This document shows, piece after piece, positions 25,986 to 33,812 of a stretch of DNA of 64,000 nucleotides. Both the position numbers and the translations under genes were made by a program. Origin of the DNA: Thioglobus_A sp964344985 (GTDB lineage: Bacteria > Pseudomonadota > Gammaproteobacteria > PS1 > Pseudothioglobaceae); contig CAYFPI010000001.1 in the NCBI GenBank assembly GCA_964344985.1, positions 1-64,000 of the forward strand. The letters run 5' to 3'. Position 1 is the stretch's first letter. Each line of letters begins with the position of its first letter. The notes under the pieces were generated by a model. The model searched no databases, was not told the origin of the DNA, and was given only the letters and a program-made list of their open reading frames with translations.

Positions 25986-26996
25986 CTAATTAAGTCCTGT
26001 CGAATAGTTTGATATAGTCATCTGTATGCCTGAATCTCCGGGCTTAACACCCAAATACTTCAGGGTGCCTCCATCATTTCTCCACAGGAATATAGTACCC
26101 CTTTCCTTGTTAGTATTCAAACCATAATAGCTTAAATTCCAAGCAGCTTGATTATCTTGAGTAATGTGTATTCCTGTTGAAGTGGGAAATGAGATGCCAT
26201 CTAGGTCTTTTGTCATTCTCATTATTAGCCTGCCGTCACTATCAACTTTTTCACAGAAGTTGCCAGAAGAGTCTTCACAATACCATCCTGAAAAGACACT
26301 AGTATCATGACCTCCCTCGGCATACACTTTTGACCAGTCGTATACCATGGACGACTCAGAGGATGATGAAAGATTTGAGTCGCTAGGTGCAGAAGACAGT
26401 TTTTTATAAATTGTATTCCATCCAGAAGACGGTCTAACATATGGAAGATCACCATCTGAGTGAGATGTACTAGTCTCCAAAAACGTGCTTGAGTCAGTGT
26501 AGGTTGAAATTGAATCTGTGGCAAATGCAGAGGTTGTTTTAGCTATTTTTCCTGAGCCATCAGGAAACTCTGCCGACCCAGAAAAAGTTTCTTTTTTTTC
26601 AATTGTGACAAACACAGTGTTGTAAGTTCCATCTGTGCAATTTTGATAATTTCCTCCTGGGTCCACTGAGTCAGAAACTGCATAAGATGCTTTATTCATC
26701 TCAAAATCACCATTCCACAGTTCGCATGTTGGCTCAGCAGCAGTAGAGATTCCTAGCTGTACTTTATACACATTGAACTTACTTTGTGTCGCATTGCCAA
26801 CACAAAATCCACTAGAACCAGTAGACAATTGTGCAGCCGGATAGTCAGCAACAGCTGAGCAAGTGCTAATACAACTGCTTGCATTATCGCCCTGCATACT
26901 TAAATCCCCTCCAGAACAATCTGGCAATGACACCACCGCAAAAACATTTGATACAAATGTCGACAGAAAACTTACTACTAAAACTCTATTCATCAT
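25986..26996 (-). CDS. Secreted Ser/Thr-rich protein of unknown function
   Basis: 336 residues with an N-terminal signal peptide (MNRVLVVSFLSTFVSNVFA, cleavage probably after AVFA-like residues near 21). The mature part is rich in Ser, Thr, Gly and Asp, with paired cysteines in the first 110 residues (LPDCSGG, SSCISTCSA, GFCVGNA, PTCELWNG, YQNCTDG) and again near YCEDSSGNFCEKV. It has no catalytic motif, repeat array or lipobox that I recognise. It starts 5 bp after the inverse-autotransporter barrel on the same strand, so it may be the partner or effector exported or displayed with it. The function is not known. Confidence 0.65.
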   Translation of the reverse strand: MMNRVLVVSFLSTFVSNVFAVVSLPDCSGGDLSMQGDNASSCISTCSAVADYPAAQLSTGSSGFCVGNATQSKFNVYKVQLGISTAAEPTCELWNGDFEMNKASYAVSDSVDPGGNYQNCTDGTYNTVFVTIEKKETFSGSAEFPDGSGKIAKTTSAFATDSISTYTDSSTFLETSTSHSDGDLPYVRPSSGWNTIYKKLSSAPSDSNLSSSSESSMVYDWSKVYAEGGHDTSVFSGWYCEDSSGNFCEKVDSDGRLIMRMTKDLDGISFPTSTGIHITQDNQAAWNLSYYGLNTNKERGTIFLWRNDGGTLKYLGVKPGDSGIQMTISNYSTGLN

Positions 26997-27001
26997 ATTG
27001 C

Positions 27002-27910
27002 TTACCTAAAACTAATAGTTCCTCTACTTCTATTCTGTTTAATAATTCTATTTTCTCTTCGCACCTTATCAAGCCTGTACTCTTTCATTGAATTGAAAAC
27101 AAATGCTTTATTCGAAATTAAAGGCTTATACGACTCCTTGCCCACATTTACTTGGTAGGTTAAAGATACAAAATCTTTATCTGATTTGGTCCCGTTATAA
27201 TTTGTTCTACCAACTTCTAGTCTAAGGCCTGGAACCAAAATATCTCCCGAGAGGTTGAGGGAGGTTGTTGCTCCTTTCAGATTAGAAAGTCCGTCTAATG
27301 CGTTCCACTTAAACTCCTTATGATAGATCTTAGAGCTTGGAACGTAAGGGATGGCTGCACCAAACTCTATGTCGTGACCGCCCAACGCATGTTCTTGCAA
27401 CGAATCCTTGCCAGACTCCCAATTTGATATAGCCCAATACTTGTTAGCATTAAGCTCCACCGCACTAGATCTAACTTCAAATCCCAAGCTTGCCCTCTGG
27501 TGATTGTAAGGAAACTCCTGATCAAAGAAACTATTAATCCCGTATAGCCATTTCTCATCAGAAGAAAGTTGCCTATGCCCCAATCCTAGATTTAGTGTTT
27601 GTCTTGAATCTTGGTGATAAACAGACCACTGGAAAAAAGTTGTTTCTTTTAAGTCCTTCGACTCTTGCAATGGGACAACAGTGAGTATGCTCACTATAGG
27701 ATCATCACTGGCAGCATCGCTAACTGTTACTTCAGCATTGGGAAAGAGTTTGTTAACACCATCCTCTAGCAAGGTATCAAGCGACTGAGAAGCGGCATTC
27801 ACAATAGATTCTTTTATATTTGCACTACTTGCAAACAAGCCAAGCGGCAACGATACAACTACAGCGCTTATAAGAATTTTTGACCGATTAAACAATGTGT
27901 TTACGTCCAT
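27002..27910 (-). CDS. Inverse autotransporter beta-barrel protein without a passenger
   Basis: Outer-membrane barrel of the intimin/invasin type (IAT beta domain). 302 residues: a signal peptide ending near LGLFASSAN, a short periplasmic helix, then the characteristic sequence RQTLNLGLGHRQLSSDEKWL, GINSFFDQEFPYNHQRASLG and ELNANKYWAISNW. It ends with the post-barrel linker KVRRENRIIKQNRSRGTISF, after which Ig-like passenger domains normally follow. Here the protein stops. Ribosome site GGGAG about 11 nt upstream of the ATG. The downstream secreted protein is in operon. Either a passenger was lost or this is a barrel-only member. Confidence 0.8.
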   Translation of the reverse strand: MDVNTLFNRSKILISAVVVSLPLGLFASSANIKESIVNAASQSLDTLLEDGVNKLFPNAEVTVSDAASDDPIVSILTVVPLQESKDLKETTFFQWSVYHQDSRQTLNLGLGHRQLSSDEKWLYGINSFFDQEFPYNHQRASLGFEVRSSAVELNANKYWAISNWESGKDSLQEHALGGHDIEFGAAIPYVPSSKIYHKEFKWNALDGLSNLKGATTSLNLSGDILVPGLRLEVGRTNYNGTKSDKDFVSLTYQVNVGKESYKPLISNKAFVFNSMKEYRLDKVRRENRIIKQNRSRGTISFR

Positions 27911-27993
27911 ATAATAAAACTCCCTACATTTTAATATATTAATTATACAAATATAGACTTAATATATTAAAAATTATTTACTAAAATTAAATT

Positions 27994-28013
27994 AAGTATA
28001 TAATTATATACTT
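27994..28013. promoter_or_regulatory. Perfect 20-bp palindrome upstream of the inverse-autotransporter operon
   Basis: AAGTATATAATTATATACTT reads identically on both strands and matches 18 of 20 bases of the palindrome before the RfaH-like gene. A further shared string, TATAGACTTAATA, occurs near 27952 here and just after the other palindrome at 25386. It is likely a common operator. Confidence 0.55.
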
Positions 28014-28264
28014 TTAAATCAATAAACATAACATATGGATTTGTTATTTATGGTTGTTTATTTCTAACAAGATTATTTTGTGAATATCCTTTAACTACTG
28101 GCATTTAGTTAATTTCAGACAGTGAAGTAGCTGAAGATAGAAGCCTTAAAGTGGAGTTTGTTTAAAAACACTGTTTAGTGAAAAAACAGCGCCGTAACAA
28201 GGCTTTATTGAAATTAATCGCAAATACTCTTTTATGCCAAACGGTAGCCCAATGGTAGCCCAAT

Positions 28265-28300
28265 AAAAAGAGGTTTAACGCAAAAACGCTAAACCTCTTA
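28265..28300 (-). terminator. Terminator of tRNA-Met
   Basis: A nine-base stem AGAGGTTTA/TAAACCTCT is followed on the minus strand by CTTTTTATT. It lies 8 bp downstream of the tRNA 3' end. Confidence 0.8.
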
Positions 28301-28307
28301 TAGAATA

Positions 28308-28384
28308 TGGTGGTTATGGGTGGACTTGAACCACCGACCCCAGCATTATGAATGCTGTGCTCTAACCAGCTGAGCTACATAACC
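28308..28384 (-). tRNA. tRNA-Met (CAT, elongator type)
   Basis: 77 nt including an encoded CCA. The acceptor stem GGTTATG pairs with CATAACC; the anticodon stem CAGCA/TGCTG encloses loop TTCATAA with anticodon CAT. The paired 1-72 position and resemblance to E. coli elongator tRNA-Met argue against an initiator. A tRNA-Ile2 with modified CAU is less likely. Confidence 0.9.
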
Positions 28385-28395
28385 AAAGAGGGGGT

Positions 28396-28424
28396 ATTAT
28401 CGATATATTTGCCGATAATGTCAA
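28396..28424 (-). promoter_or_regulatory. Promoter of tRNA-Met
   Basis: Minus-strand TTGACA (28419-28424) and GATAAT (28396-28401) lie 17 bp apart, with a start expected a few bases before the tRNA 5' end. A CCCCCTC tract lies between the -10 and the tRNA. Confidence 0.8.
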
Positions 28425-28483
28425 TAGCTAAGACGTAAAATTGAGCTTAAAATCTACTCTTGAAGTATAAAATCAGTTAAATC

Positions 28484-29089
28484 ATGTCAAACTTAAAAGT
28501 AGCGCTCACTGGCGGAATCGCTTGTGGAAAATCAACCGTTAGCCAAATTTTTAAAAAATTGGGCGCTGTGGTTATTGATTTGGACGATCTAGCGCGTGAG
28601 GTGGTTGAGCCTGGCACACAAGGCTTAAAAGAACTGACCAAACATTTTGGAAAAGACATTCTAAATGCTGATGGCAGTTTAAATCGAGGCGCATTACGAG
28701 ACATTTTGCTTAAAAATGAAAGCAATCAGTTATTAATTGAGGAAATTTTGCATCCAAAAATATTGGAAAAAATGCAAATTGAGATAGAAAAAGTTAAAAA
28801 TAAGCTAATTATTATCGAAATACCGCTATTAGTAGAGAAAAATTTAACTCATTTATTCGATAGAGCTATTATTGTTGATTGTAATGACGAAAAACAACTA
28901 AAAAATGTCATAAATCGTGAAAAAATAGACGAAAAACAAGCAAAAAAGCTTATTTCTTCGCAAATTGATCGAGAAAGTCGTCTAAAAGTAGCAGACAAAT
29001 TGCCTGCTGATATACTTAAAAATAATTCGGAAATTTTTGAATTAGAGCAGAAAGTACAAGATTTATATCAAAAACTAGTCAATCTGTAA
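28484..29089 (+). CDS. coaE: Dephospho-CoA kinase
   Basis: Last step of coenzyme A synthesis: phosphorylates the 3' hydroxyl of dephospho-CoA with ATP. 201 residues. P-loop GGIACGKST at residues 9-17, then VIDLDDLAREVVEPGTQGLKE and IIEIPLLVEKNLTHLFD, all family-typical. Its last 15 bp overlap the convergent ferredoxin-like gene. Confidence 0.95.
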   Translation: MSNLKVALTGGIACGKSTVSQIFKKLGAVVIDLDDLAREVVEPGTQGLKELTKHFGKDILNADGSLNRGALRDILLKNESNQLLIEEILHPKILEKMQIEIEKVKNKLIIIEIPLLVEKNLTHLFDRAIIVDCNDEKQLKNVINREKIDEKQAKKLISSQIDRESRLKVADKLPADILKNNSEIFELEQKVQDLYQKLVNL

Positions 29090-29389
29090 GCGCTTAACCG
29101 CTTTGCCACCAATTAGATGTTCATTGATAATCTCATCAATATCTTCTTTATCAATATACTGATACCAAATATCATCAGGGTAGACTACAGCCACAGGGCC
29201 ATGCTCACATCTGCCTAAACAGCGCGACTCGCTAATACCGATTTCACCTGCTTTGAGCTTGCCCATATCTCTACAAGTATCTTTAGCATAGCGATATAAA
29301 TCTTTAGCGCCAAATTGAGAACAACAAATCTTGCCATCTTTACGCACGTTGTTGCAAAAGAAAATATGTTTTTTATAAAAATTATTCAT
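29075..29389 (-). CDS. Thioredoxin-fold (2Fe-2S) ferredoxin
   Basis: 104 residues with the cysteine layout of thioredoxin-like 2Fe-2S ferredoxins: C12 and C23 in the first half, C57-x3-C61 in CLGRCEHGPVAVVYP. These small soluble electron carriers or cluster carriers resemble the NuoE C-terminal domain. It overlaps the rsmI stop by 4 bp, indicating coupled translation. The electron partner is unknown. Confidence 0.85.
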   Translation of the reverse strand: MNNFYKKHIFFCNNVRKDGKICCSQFGAKDLYRYAKDTCRDMGKLKAGEIGISESRCLGRCEHGPVAVVYPDDIWYQYIDKEDIDEIINEHLIGGKAVKRLQID

Positions 29390-30216
29390 GATTCAACCGC
29401 TCGCTTATAACAATATTTTTTATCAATGCCCGTAATTTTACTCGCAATCTTTGCCGCTTTTGATGCGCCCATCTCTAGCAATAAAATAGGTAATATTTTA
29501 TCTAATTGCTGCTCACCCAATACTTTACTGTCTTTATCAATTGCTGAGATCAGAACAACAAATTCACCTTTTTGATGCGCCTCATCTTCTTGCAAATAGC
29601 TTATTAAATTTGGCAATGTATCAGTCTTGATAGTTTCAAACGATTTGGTTAACTCTTTAGCAAAACAGACAATGCGATCATCACCTAACACACTCTGCAA
29701 GTCTTGTGCACAGGCCAAAATACGCTTTGGAGATTCGTAAAAAATTGCAGTTTCATCGATATGTGCAATGGCTTGAATGACTTTAATCCTTGCTGTTTGC
29801 TTATTAGGAAAAAATCCAAAAAAACTAAATTTATCACTAGCAATACCTGATGCGCTCATGGCGCTAATCATGGCACTTGCACCTGGTATTGGCGATACAT
29901 TAACACCTACTTTTTTAGCCTCACTCACTAATACGTAGCCTGGGTCGCTAATGAGTGGTGTGCCAGCGTCACTGATAAGAGCAATATTTTTACCTGCTAA
30001 TAATTCATCAACCGCTTCAAGTGCCTTGTGTTTTTCGTTATGCTCATGAAATGCGCGCATATTGGTGCTAATGTCATAATGAGTCATCAGCCTTTTTGAA
30101 TGACGCGTGTCTTCTGCCAGAATCAGATCAACCGCTTTTAGAGTCTCAATTGCTCTAAAAGTGATATCATCTAAATTTCCAATAGGGGTTGCAACAATAT
30201 AAAGCGTTCCGATCAT
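29386..30216 (-). CDS. rsmI: 16S rRNA ribose-2'-O-methyltransferase RsmI
   Basis: Methylates C1402 of 16S rRNA using S-adenosylmethionine. The tetrapyrrole-methylase-fold protein begins MIGTLYIVATPIGNLDDITFRA, with LAEDTRHSKRL and LISDAGTPLISDPGY. I place the start at ATG 30216; an in-frame TTG at 30243 would add nine unlikely residues. The ATG at 30216 overlaps, on the opposite strand, the ATG of yraN at 30215 within the sequence CATG, so the two divergent genes share bases of their start codons. The gene order matches the rsmI/yraN locus of other gammaproteobacteria. Confidence 0.95.
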   Translation of the reverse strand: MIGTLYIVATPIGNLDDITFRAIETLKAVDLILAEDTRHSKRLMTHYDISTNMRAFHEHNEKHKALEAVDELLAGKNIALISDAGTPLISDPGYVLVSEAKKVGVNVSPIPGASAMISAMSASGIASDKFSFFGFFPNKQTARIKVIQAIAHIDETAIFYESPKRILACAQDLQSVLGDDRIVCFAKELTKSFETIKTDTLPNLISYLQEDEAHQKGEFVVLISAIDKDSKVLGEQQLDKILPILLLEMGASKAAKIASKITGIDKKYCYKRAVES

Positions 30217-30586
30217 GTTTAGTTTTAAAAGAAAAATTGGCAATCAAGCAGAAGATATCGCACTAAAACATCTTGTTGAGCACGGACTTAAGCTTGTTGA
30301 GCAAAACTATCTTACTAAATTTGGTGAAATAGATATTATTATGCTTGATACAGACCAACAAATACTGGTTTTTGTTGAAGTTCGTTACAGGCGCAGTGAT
30401 GAATTTGGCTCAGCCATTGATACGATTGATCACAATAAACAATCAAAAATTATTCGTACTGCAAAGCACTATCTTCAACAACATAACAAGTTTGATGAAT
30501 ATATCTGTCGGTTTGATGTTGTGGGGATAGAATCTGATTTAAAATATCCTAAAATTAACTGGATACAAGACGCTTTCGAGAGCTGA
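30215..30586 (+). CDS. yraN: UPF0102 family endonuclease-like protein YraN
   Basis: 123 residues of the YraN/UPF0102 family, with the PD-(D/E)XK-type core: GNQAEDIALKHL, NYLTKFGEIDIIMLD, and VFVEVRYRRSDEFGSA. The exact function is unknown; the fold suggests nucleic acid processing. It is divergent from rsmI with overlapping start codons, and is followed 6 bp later by the BON lipoprotein gene. Confidence 0.92.
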   Translation: MFSFKRKIGNQAEDIALKHLVEHGLKLVEQNYLTKFGEIDIIMLDTDQQILVFVEVRYRRSDEFGSAIDTIDHNKQSKIIRTAKHYLQQHNKFDEYICRFDVVGIESDLKYPKINWIQDAFES

Positions 30587-30592
30587 TTAACC

Positions 30593-31333
30593 ATGAAAAA
30601 AATTATTCTATCAACACTTTTAATTGCTAACTCTTTATTCTTAACAGGGTGTTTGCCTACTATTCAAGGTGCCTCAACGGTAAGTACCGCCATTACGGTT
30701 GCGAATGATAGACGTAGTGCAGGCGAAGTATTGGATGATCGAACCATTGCATTTAGACTGTTCGCATGGCCGAGTACGGATGCGACGCTTGAAGATGCGC
30801 ATTTAAACTTCATGGTGTATGACAAAGCTGTGCTTATAACAGGTGAGGCGCCTACTAGTAGTGTGCGTAGTTATGCTAGCAAACAAGCTGCATTACAAGA
30901 CGGGAAAATCAAGCAAGTGTTTAATGAAGTAAGTGTTGGTCCAAACAGTAGTTTGTTGTCTCGTGCCAAGGATTCAGCTATTACCATACAAGTTGAAGCC
31001 TTGTTTCACGATCAAGAAGTATTTCATCCAACCCATGTTAGGGTGATGACTGAAAATCAAACGGTTTATTTAATGGGTGCTGTCACTAAACGTGAGGCAG
31101 ATAAGGCGGTTAAGATTGCCAGTAAAGCTAAAGGTGCTAAAAAAGTAGTGAAGCTGTTTAACTATCTAAAAACTCGTCCTGCTGCTGAAGTTGAGCGCGA
31201 CAGACAAAGAGAGTTGGCCGCTCAAAAAGAGGCAGAGCTTAAAAAACAACAAGCTGAATTAGATGCCAAAAAAGCCAAACTTAAGCAAGAGCTAAGAGCG
31301 CTTGGTGGCAGTGCTGAAGGCGCGCCTTTCTAA
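30593..31333 (+). CDS. BON-domain outer-membrane lipoprotein (YraP/DolP-like)
   Basis: Envelope-integrity lipoprotein of the type that binds anionic phospholipids at the division site in E. coli. 246 residues. Signal peptide with lipobox LFLTGC near residue 20, then two BON domains (about residues 50-110 and 120-195; YLMGAVTKREADKAVKIASK marks the second). A charged Lys/Glu/Ala coiled-coil tail of about 50 residues (AAQKEAELKKQQAELDAKKA) is not in E. coli DolP. It belongs to the yraN operon. Confidence 0.85.
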   Translation: MKKIILSTLLIANSLFLTGCLPTIQGASTVSTAITVANDRRSAGEVLDDRTIAFRLFAWPSTDATLEDAHLNFMVYDKAVLITGEAPTSSVRSYASKQAALQDGKIKQVFNEVSVGPNSSLLSRAKDSAITIQVEALFHDQEVFHPTHVRVMTENQTVYLMGAVTKREADKAVKIASKAKGAKKVVKLFNYLKTRPAAEVERDRQRELAAQKEAELKKQQAELDAKKAKLKQELRALGGSAEGAPF

Positions 31334-31887
31334 CCTGCTAAACGTCTAATTGGTGCAAATGAGGTGCGATGTTGCCCCTTAATAATGCCAAATTTTTCTA
31401 ACGCCTCAAGATGTACTTTGGTGCCATAGCCCTTATGCTTAGCAAACCCATACTCTGGGTATTTGATATCTAATTCAATCATTTGACGATCACGCGTTAC
31501 TTTAGCAATGATTGATGCTGCCGATATGGCCGGCTCAGTTAAATCACCCTTAACAATTGCTGTGCAATTATCCACCTCTGGGCAGCGATTGCCATCAACC
31601 AACACTTGGTCATATTTAACCTTTAACCCCTCAACTGCGCGCTTCATTGCCAACATGGTGGCTTGCAGGATATTGATTTCATCAATTTCTTGAACGCTTG
31701 CTTCGCCCACCGCCCATTGGCACTGCTGAGTTATCAACTCATAAAGCATTTCACGTTTTTTCTCAGTAAGTTTTTTAGAGTCTGTTAATTCTGGCAGATT
31801 AAACTGACTCGGAAGAATAACTGCACCAGCAACCACCGAACCAACTAAAGGACCTCGACCTGCTTCATCAACTCCAACAATAATCAA
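31330..31887 (-). CDS. rnhB: Ribonuclease HII
   Basis: Cleaves RNA in RNA/DNA hybrids and single ribonucleotides in DNA. The core IVGVDEAGRGPLVGSVVAGAV, TDSKKLTEKKREMLY, VLVDGNRCP and ISAASIIAKVTRDRQM carries the acidic catalytic residues. The open frame extends to 31938 but the extra residues are simply the purD 3' end read in another frame. A TTG at 31887 (product MIIVGVDEAG) directly after the purD stop is the most likely start and gives about 185 residues. The stop region overlaps the end of the convergent lipoprotein gene by 4 bp. Confidence 0.92.
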   Translation of the reverse strand: MIIVGVDEAGRGPLVGSVVAGAVILPSQFNLPELTDSKKLTEKKREMLYELITQQCQWAVGEASVQEIDEINILQATMLAMKRAVEGLKVKYDQVLVDGNRCPEVDNCTAIVKGDLTEPAISAASIIAKVTRDRQMIELDIKYPEYGFAKHKGYGTKVHLEALEKFGIIKGQHRTSFAPIRRLAG

Positions 31888-31889
31888 GC

Positions 31890-33155
31890 TTATAAAGCCT
31901 TGAAACCAATATCCGTACGGTAGTAGGCATTCGGCCAATTAATCTTTTCAAGCAGTGCATAGGCATTGTCTTGTGCAGATTTAGTATCAGACCCAAGCGC
32001 TGTTGCACACAGCACTCGACCACCACTAGAAACAACATTGCTGCCATCTATTTTTGTGCCTGCATGGAAAACTTTAGCACTATCAGAATCCTCTGGCAGG
32101 CCAATCACTTCACCCGATGGATAAGCATCTGGATAGCCATTAGCCGCCAATACCACACCCATAGACGTGCGCTCATCCCATTTTATATCGGCCTCATCTA
32201 GCTTGCCTTGAGTGGCTAATAAACATAAATCAGCCAAATTAGACTGAAGACGCATCATGATCGGTTGTGTCTCAGGATCGCCAAAACGGCAATTGTATTC
32301 TAAAACTTTAGAATTGCCTTGTTTATCAATCATTAGACCTGCATACAAAAACCCTGTGTATGGATTGCCTTCCTCTGCCATGCCGTCAACAGTTGGGCGA
32401 ATAACTGTGTTCATAACGTCTTGGAAAATTTCATTAGTCACAATAGGTGCAGGAGAGTAGGCGCCCATACCACCTGTATTTGGCCCTTTGTCGCCATTAT
32501 CTCTTGCTTTGTGATCTTGAGAAGTTGCCATTGGCAAAATGTTTTTACCGTCAACCATAACAATAAAGCTTGCCTCTTCGCCCACCAGAAACTCTTCAAT
32601 AACCACTCTTGAGCCCGCATCACCAAAACGATTACCCTCTAGCATGTCATTAATGGCATTTTCTGCTTCTTGTTGAGTGTTGGCAATAATCACGCCTTTG
32701 CCTGCTGCTAAGCCGTCTGCCTTGATTACAATTGGTGTGCCTTTATCTTTAACATACTGGATGGCTGGTGCCACTTCAGTAAATACATCATAAAAAGCAG
32801 TTGGAATGTTATTACGGTCTAGAAAATCTTTACAAAAAGCTTTTGAGCCTTCTAGTTGTGACGCTGCCTCAGTTGGACCAAAAATAGCCAAACCTTGTTC
32901 TTGAAAGCGATCTACCACACCGATCACTAAAGGCGCTTCAGGGCCAACAATAGTAAGATCTACTTGATTATCTTTAACAAAAGCAATAAGGCCATCAATA
33001 TCTTCTGAACCTACATCAATATTGCTTAGTTTATTTTCAAGATATGTGCCTGCATTACCAGGCGCTACAAACACTTCTTCTACTGTGTCAAATTTGGCGC
33101 ATTGCCAAGCCAAGGCGTGTTCACGACCGCCACTGCCGATAACTAAAATCTTCAT
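31890..33155 (-). CDS. purD: Phosphoribosylamine--glycine ligase
   Basis: Second step of purine synthesis: joins glycine to phosphoribosylamine with ATP. 421 residues. N-terminal KILVIGSGGREHALAWQ, the ATP-grasp region PIVIKADGLAAGKGVIIA, SQDHKARDNGDKGPNTGGMGA and YNCRFGDPETQPIMMRL. It overlaps the unknown gene upstream by 4 bp and is followed directly by rnhB. Confidence 0.97.
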   Translation of the reverse strand: MKILVIGSGGREHALAWQCAKFDTVEEVFVAPGNAGTYLENKLSNIDVGSEDIDGLIAFVKDNQVDLTIVGPEAPLVIGVVDRFQEQGLAIFGPTEAASQLEGSKAFCKDFLDRNNIPTAFYDVFTEVAPAIQYVKDKGTPIVIKADGLAAGKGVIIANTQQEAENAINDMLEGNRFGDAGSRVVIEEFLVGEEASFIVMVDGKNILPMATSQDHKARDNGDKGPNTGGMGAYSPAPIVTNEIFQDVMNTVIRPTVDGMAEEGNPYTGFLYAGLMIDKQGNSKVLEYNCRFGDPETQPIMMRLQSNLADLCLLATQGKLDEADIKWDERTSMGVVLAANGYPDAYPSGEVIGLPEDSDSAKVFHAGTKIDGSNVVSSGGRVLCATALGSDTKSAQDNAYALLEKINWPNAYYRTDIGFKAL

Positions 33156-33790
33156 ACGTACTCTTCAATAAATTCTCTAAATTTTTTATGTGACATAATC
33201 TGTGTGCCGTCACAATTAAACGACATAGATATGGTGGAATTAAATAAATTAATTACCGTTGAGCGTAGGTAATAACCATCCAAATTTCTAAGCGCAGGAA
33301 TGTGCTCAATAATGTATCTTAATTCATCTTCATTGGTTAGCTGCTTCATGGTTTCATTTCTTTGATGAAACGCCTCTTGCCACTCATCAGATAAATATTC
33401 AAACGCTTTATCATGTTCAAGCATTTGATAATAACGCCTTATCAACGCCTCTTTTTCTTCTACGGTGATAGTGCCAAAGTGATTAAACACATAATCTGGC
33501 ACTAACAAATCTTCAGCCAGGTGCACTTCCACATTAAACGGATCAAACACTGATGAGGTTTTAATCTCGCCATTATTAAGCCCAATTACAATTCGATAAA
33601 CACCCGTTGATAATAGTAAAAATAAAATAACTTCTAGCAGTTCATCAATATTTTCATCAACCAAATTCAGTGTGCGTTCACGGTTATAAACACTGTCTCT
33701 CAAACTTTTATCGCCCTTAACGCTACGCATTAAGTTGTCGTCAAAGTAATAGCCAACTAAGGCATTTTTTTTATTCTTCCCAGTGTTCAT
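33152..33790 (-). CDS. Conserved-looking hypothetical protein between truB and purD
   Basis: 212 residues, soluble, acidic, no signal peptide. Visible features are an N-terminal GYYFDDNLMRSVKGDKSLRD, a hydrophobic helix ELLEVILFLLLSTGVYRIVIGLN, and a helical C-terminal half with many aromatic residues (YYQMLEHDKAFEYL, GYYLRSTVINLFNS). I do not recognise a family. The 4-bp overlap with purD and the same strand orientation suggest co-translation with it. Codon use looks like that of its neighbours, so it is not an obvious recent import. Confidence 0.7.
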   Translation of the reverse strand: MNTGKNKKNALVGYYFDDNLMRSVKGDKSLRDSVYNRERTLNLVDENIDELLEVILFLLLSTGVYRIVIGLNNGEIKTSSVFDPFNVEVHLAEDLLVPDYVFNHFGTITVEEKEALIRRYYQMLEHDKAFEYLSDEWQEAFHQRNETMKQLTNEDELRYIIEHIPALRNLDGYYLRSTVINLFNSTISMSFNCDGTQIMSHKKFREFIEEYV

Positions 33791-33812
33791 ACTCTCAAAT
33801 TATAGTCAATTA

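Larger units (their letters stand above)
27911..28307. other. AT-rich gene-free stretch with a tandem 11-bp repeat near tRNA-Met
   Basis: No gene is seen here. It holds the autotransporter promoter region (27930-28013), about 220 bp of unremarkable AT-rich sequence, and two abutting copies of GGTAGCCCAAT at 28243-28253 and 28254-28264, next to the tRNA-Met terminator. The repeat could be an old integration junction, but no integrase gene or second att copy is visible. Confidence 0.45.

Noticed and set aside
28014..28264. Integrase remnant near tRNA-Met
   Set aside because: Translations of all frames in this stretch show stops and no tyrosine-recombinase motif.
31888..31938. N-terminal extension of RNase HII to 31938
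   Set aside because: Those codons are the purD 3' end in another frame; family members start near the GVDEAGRG motif.
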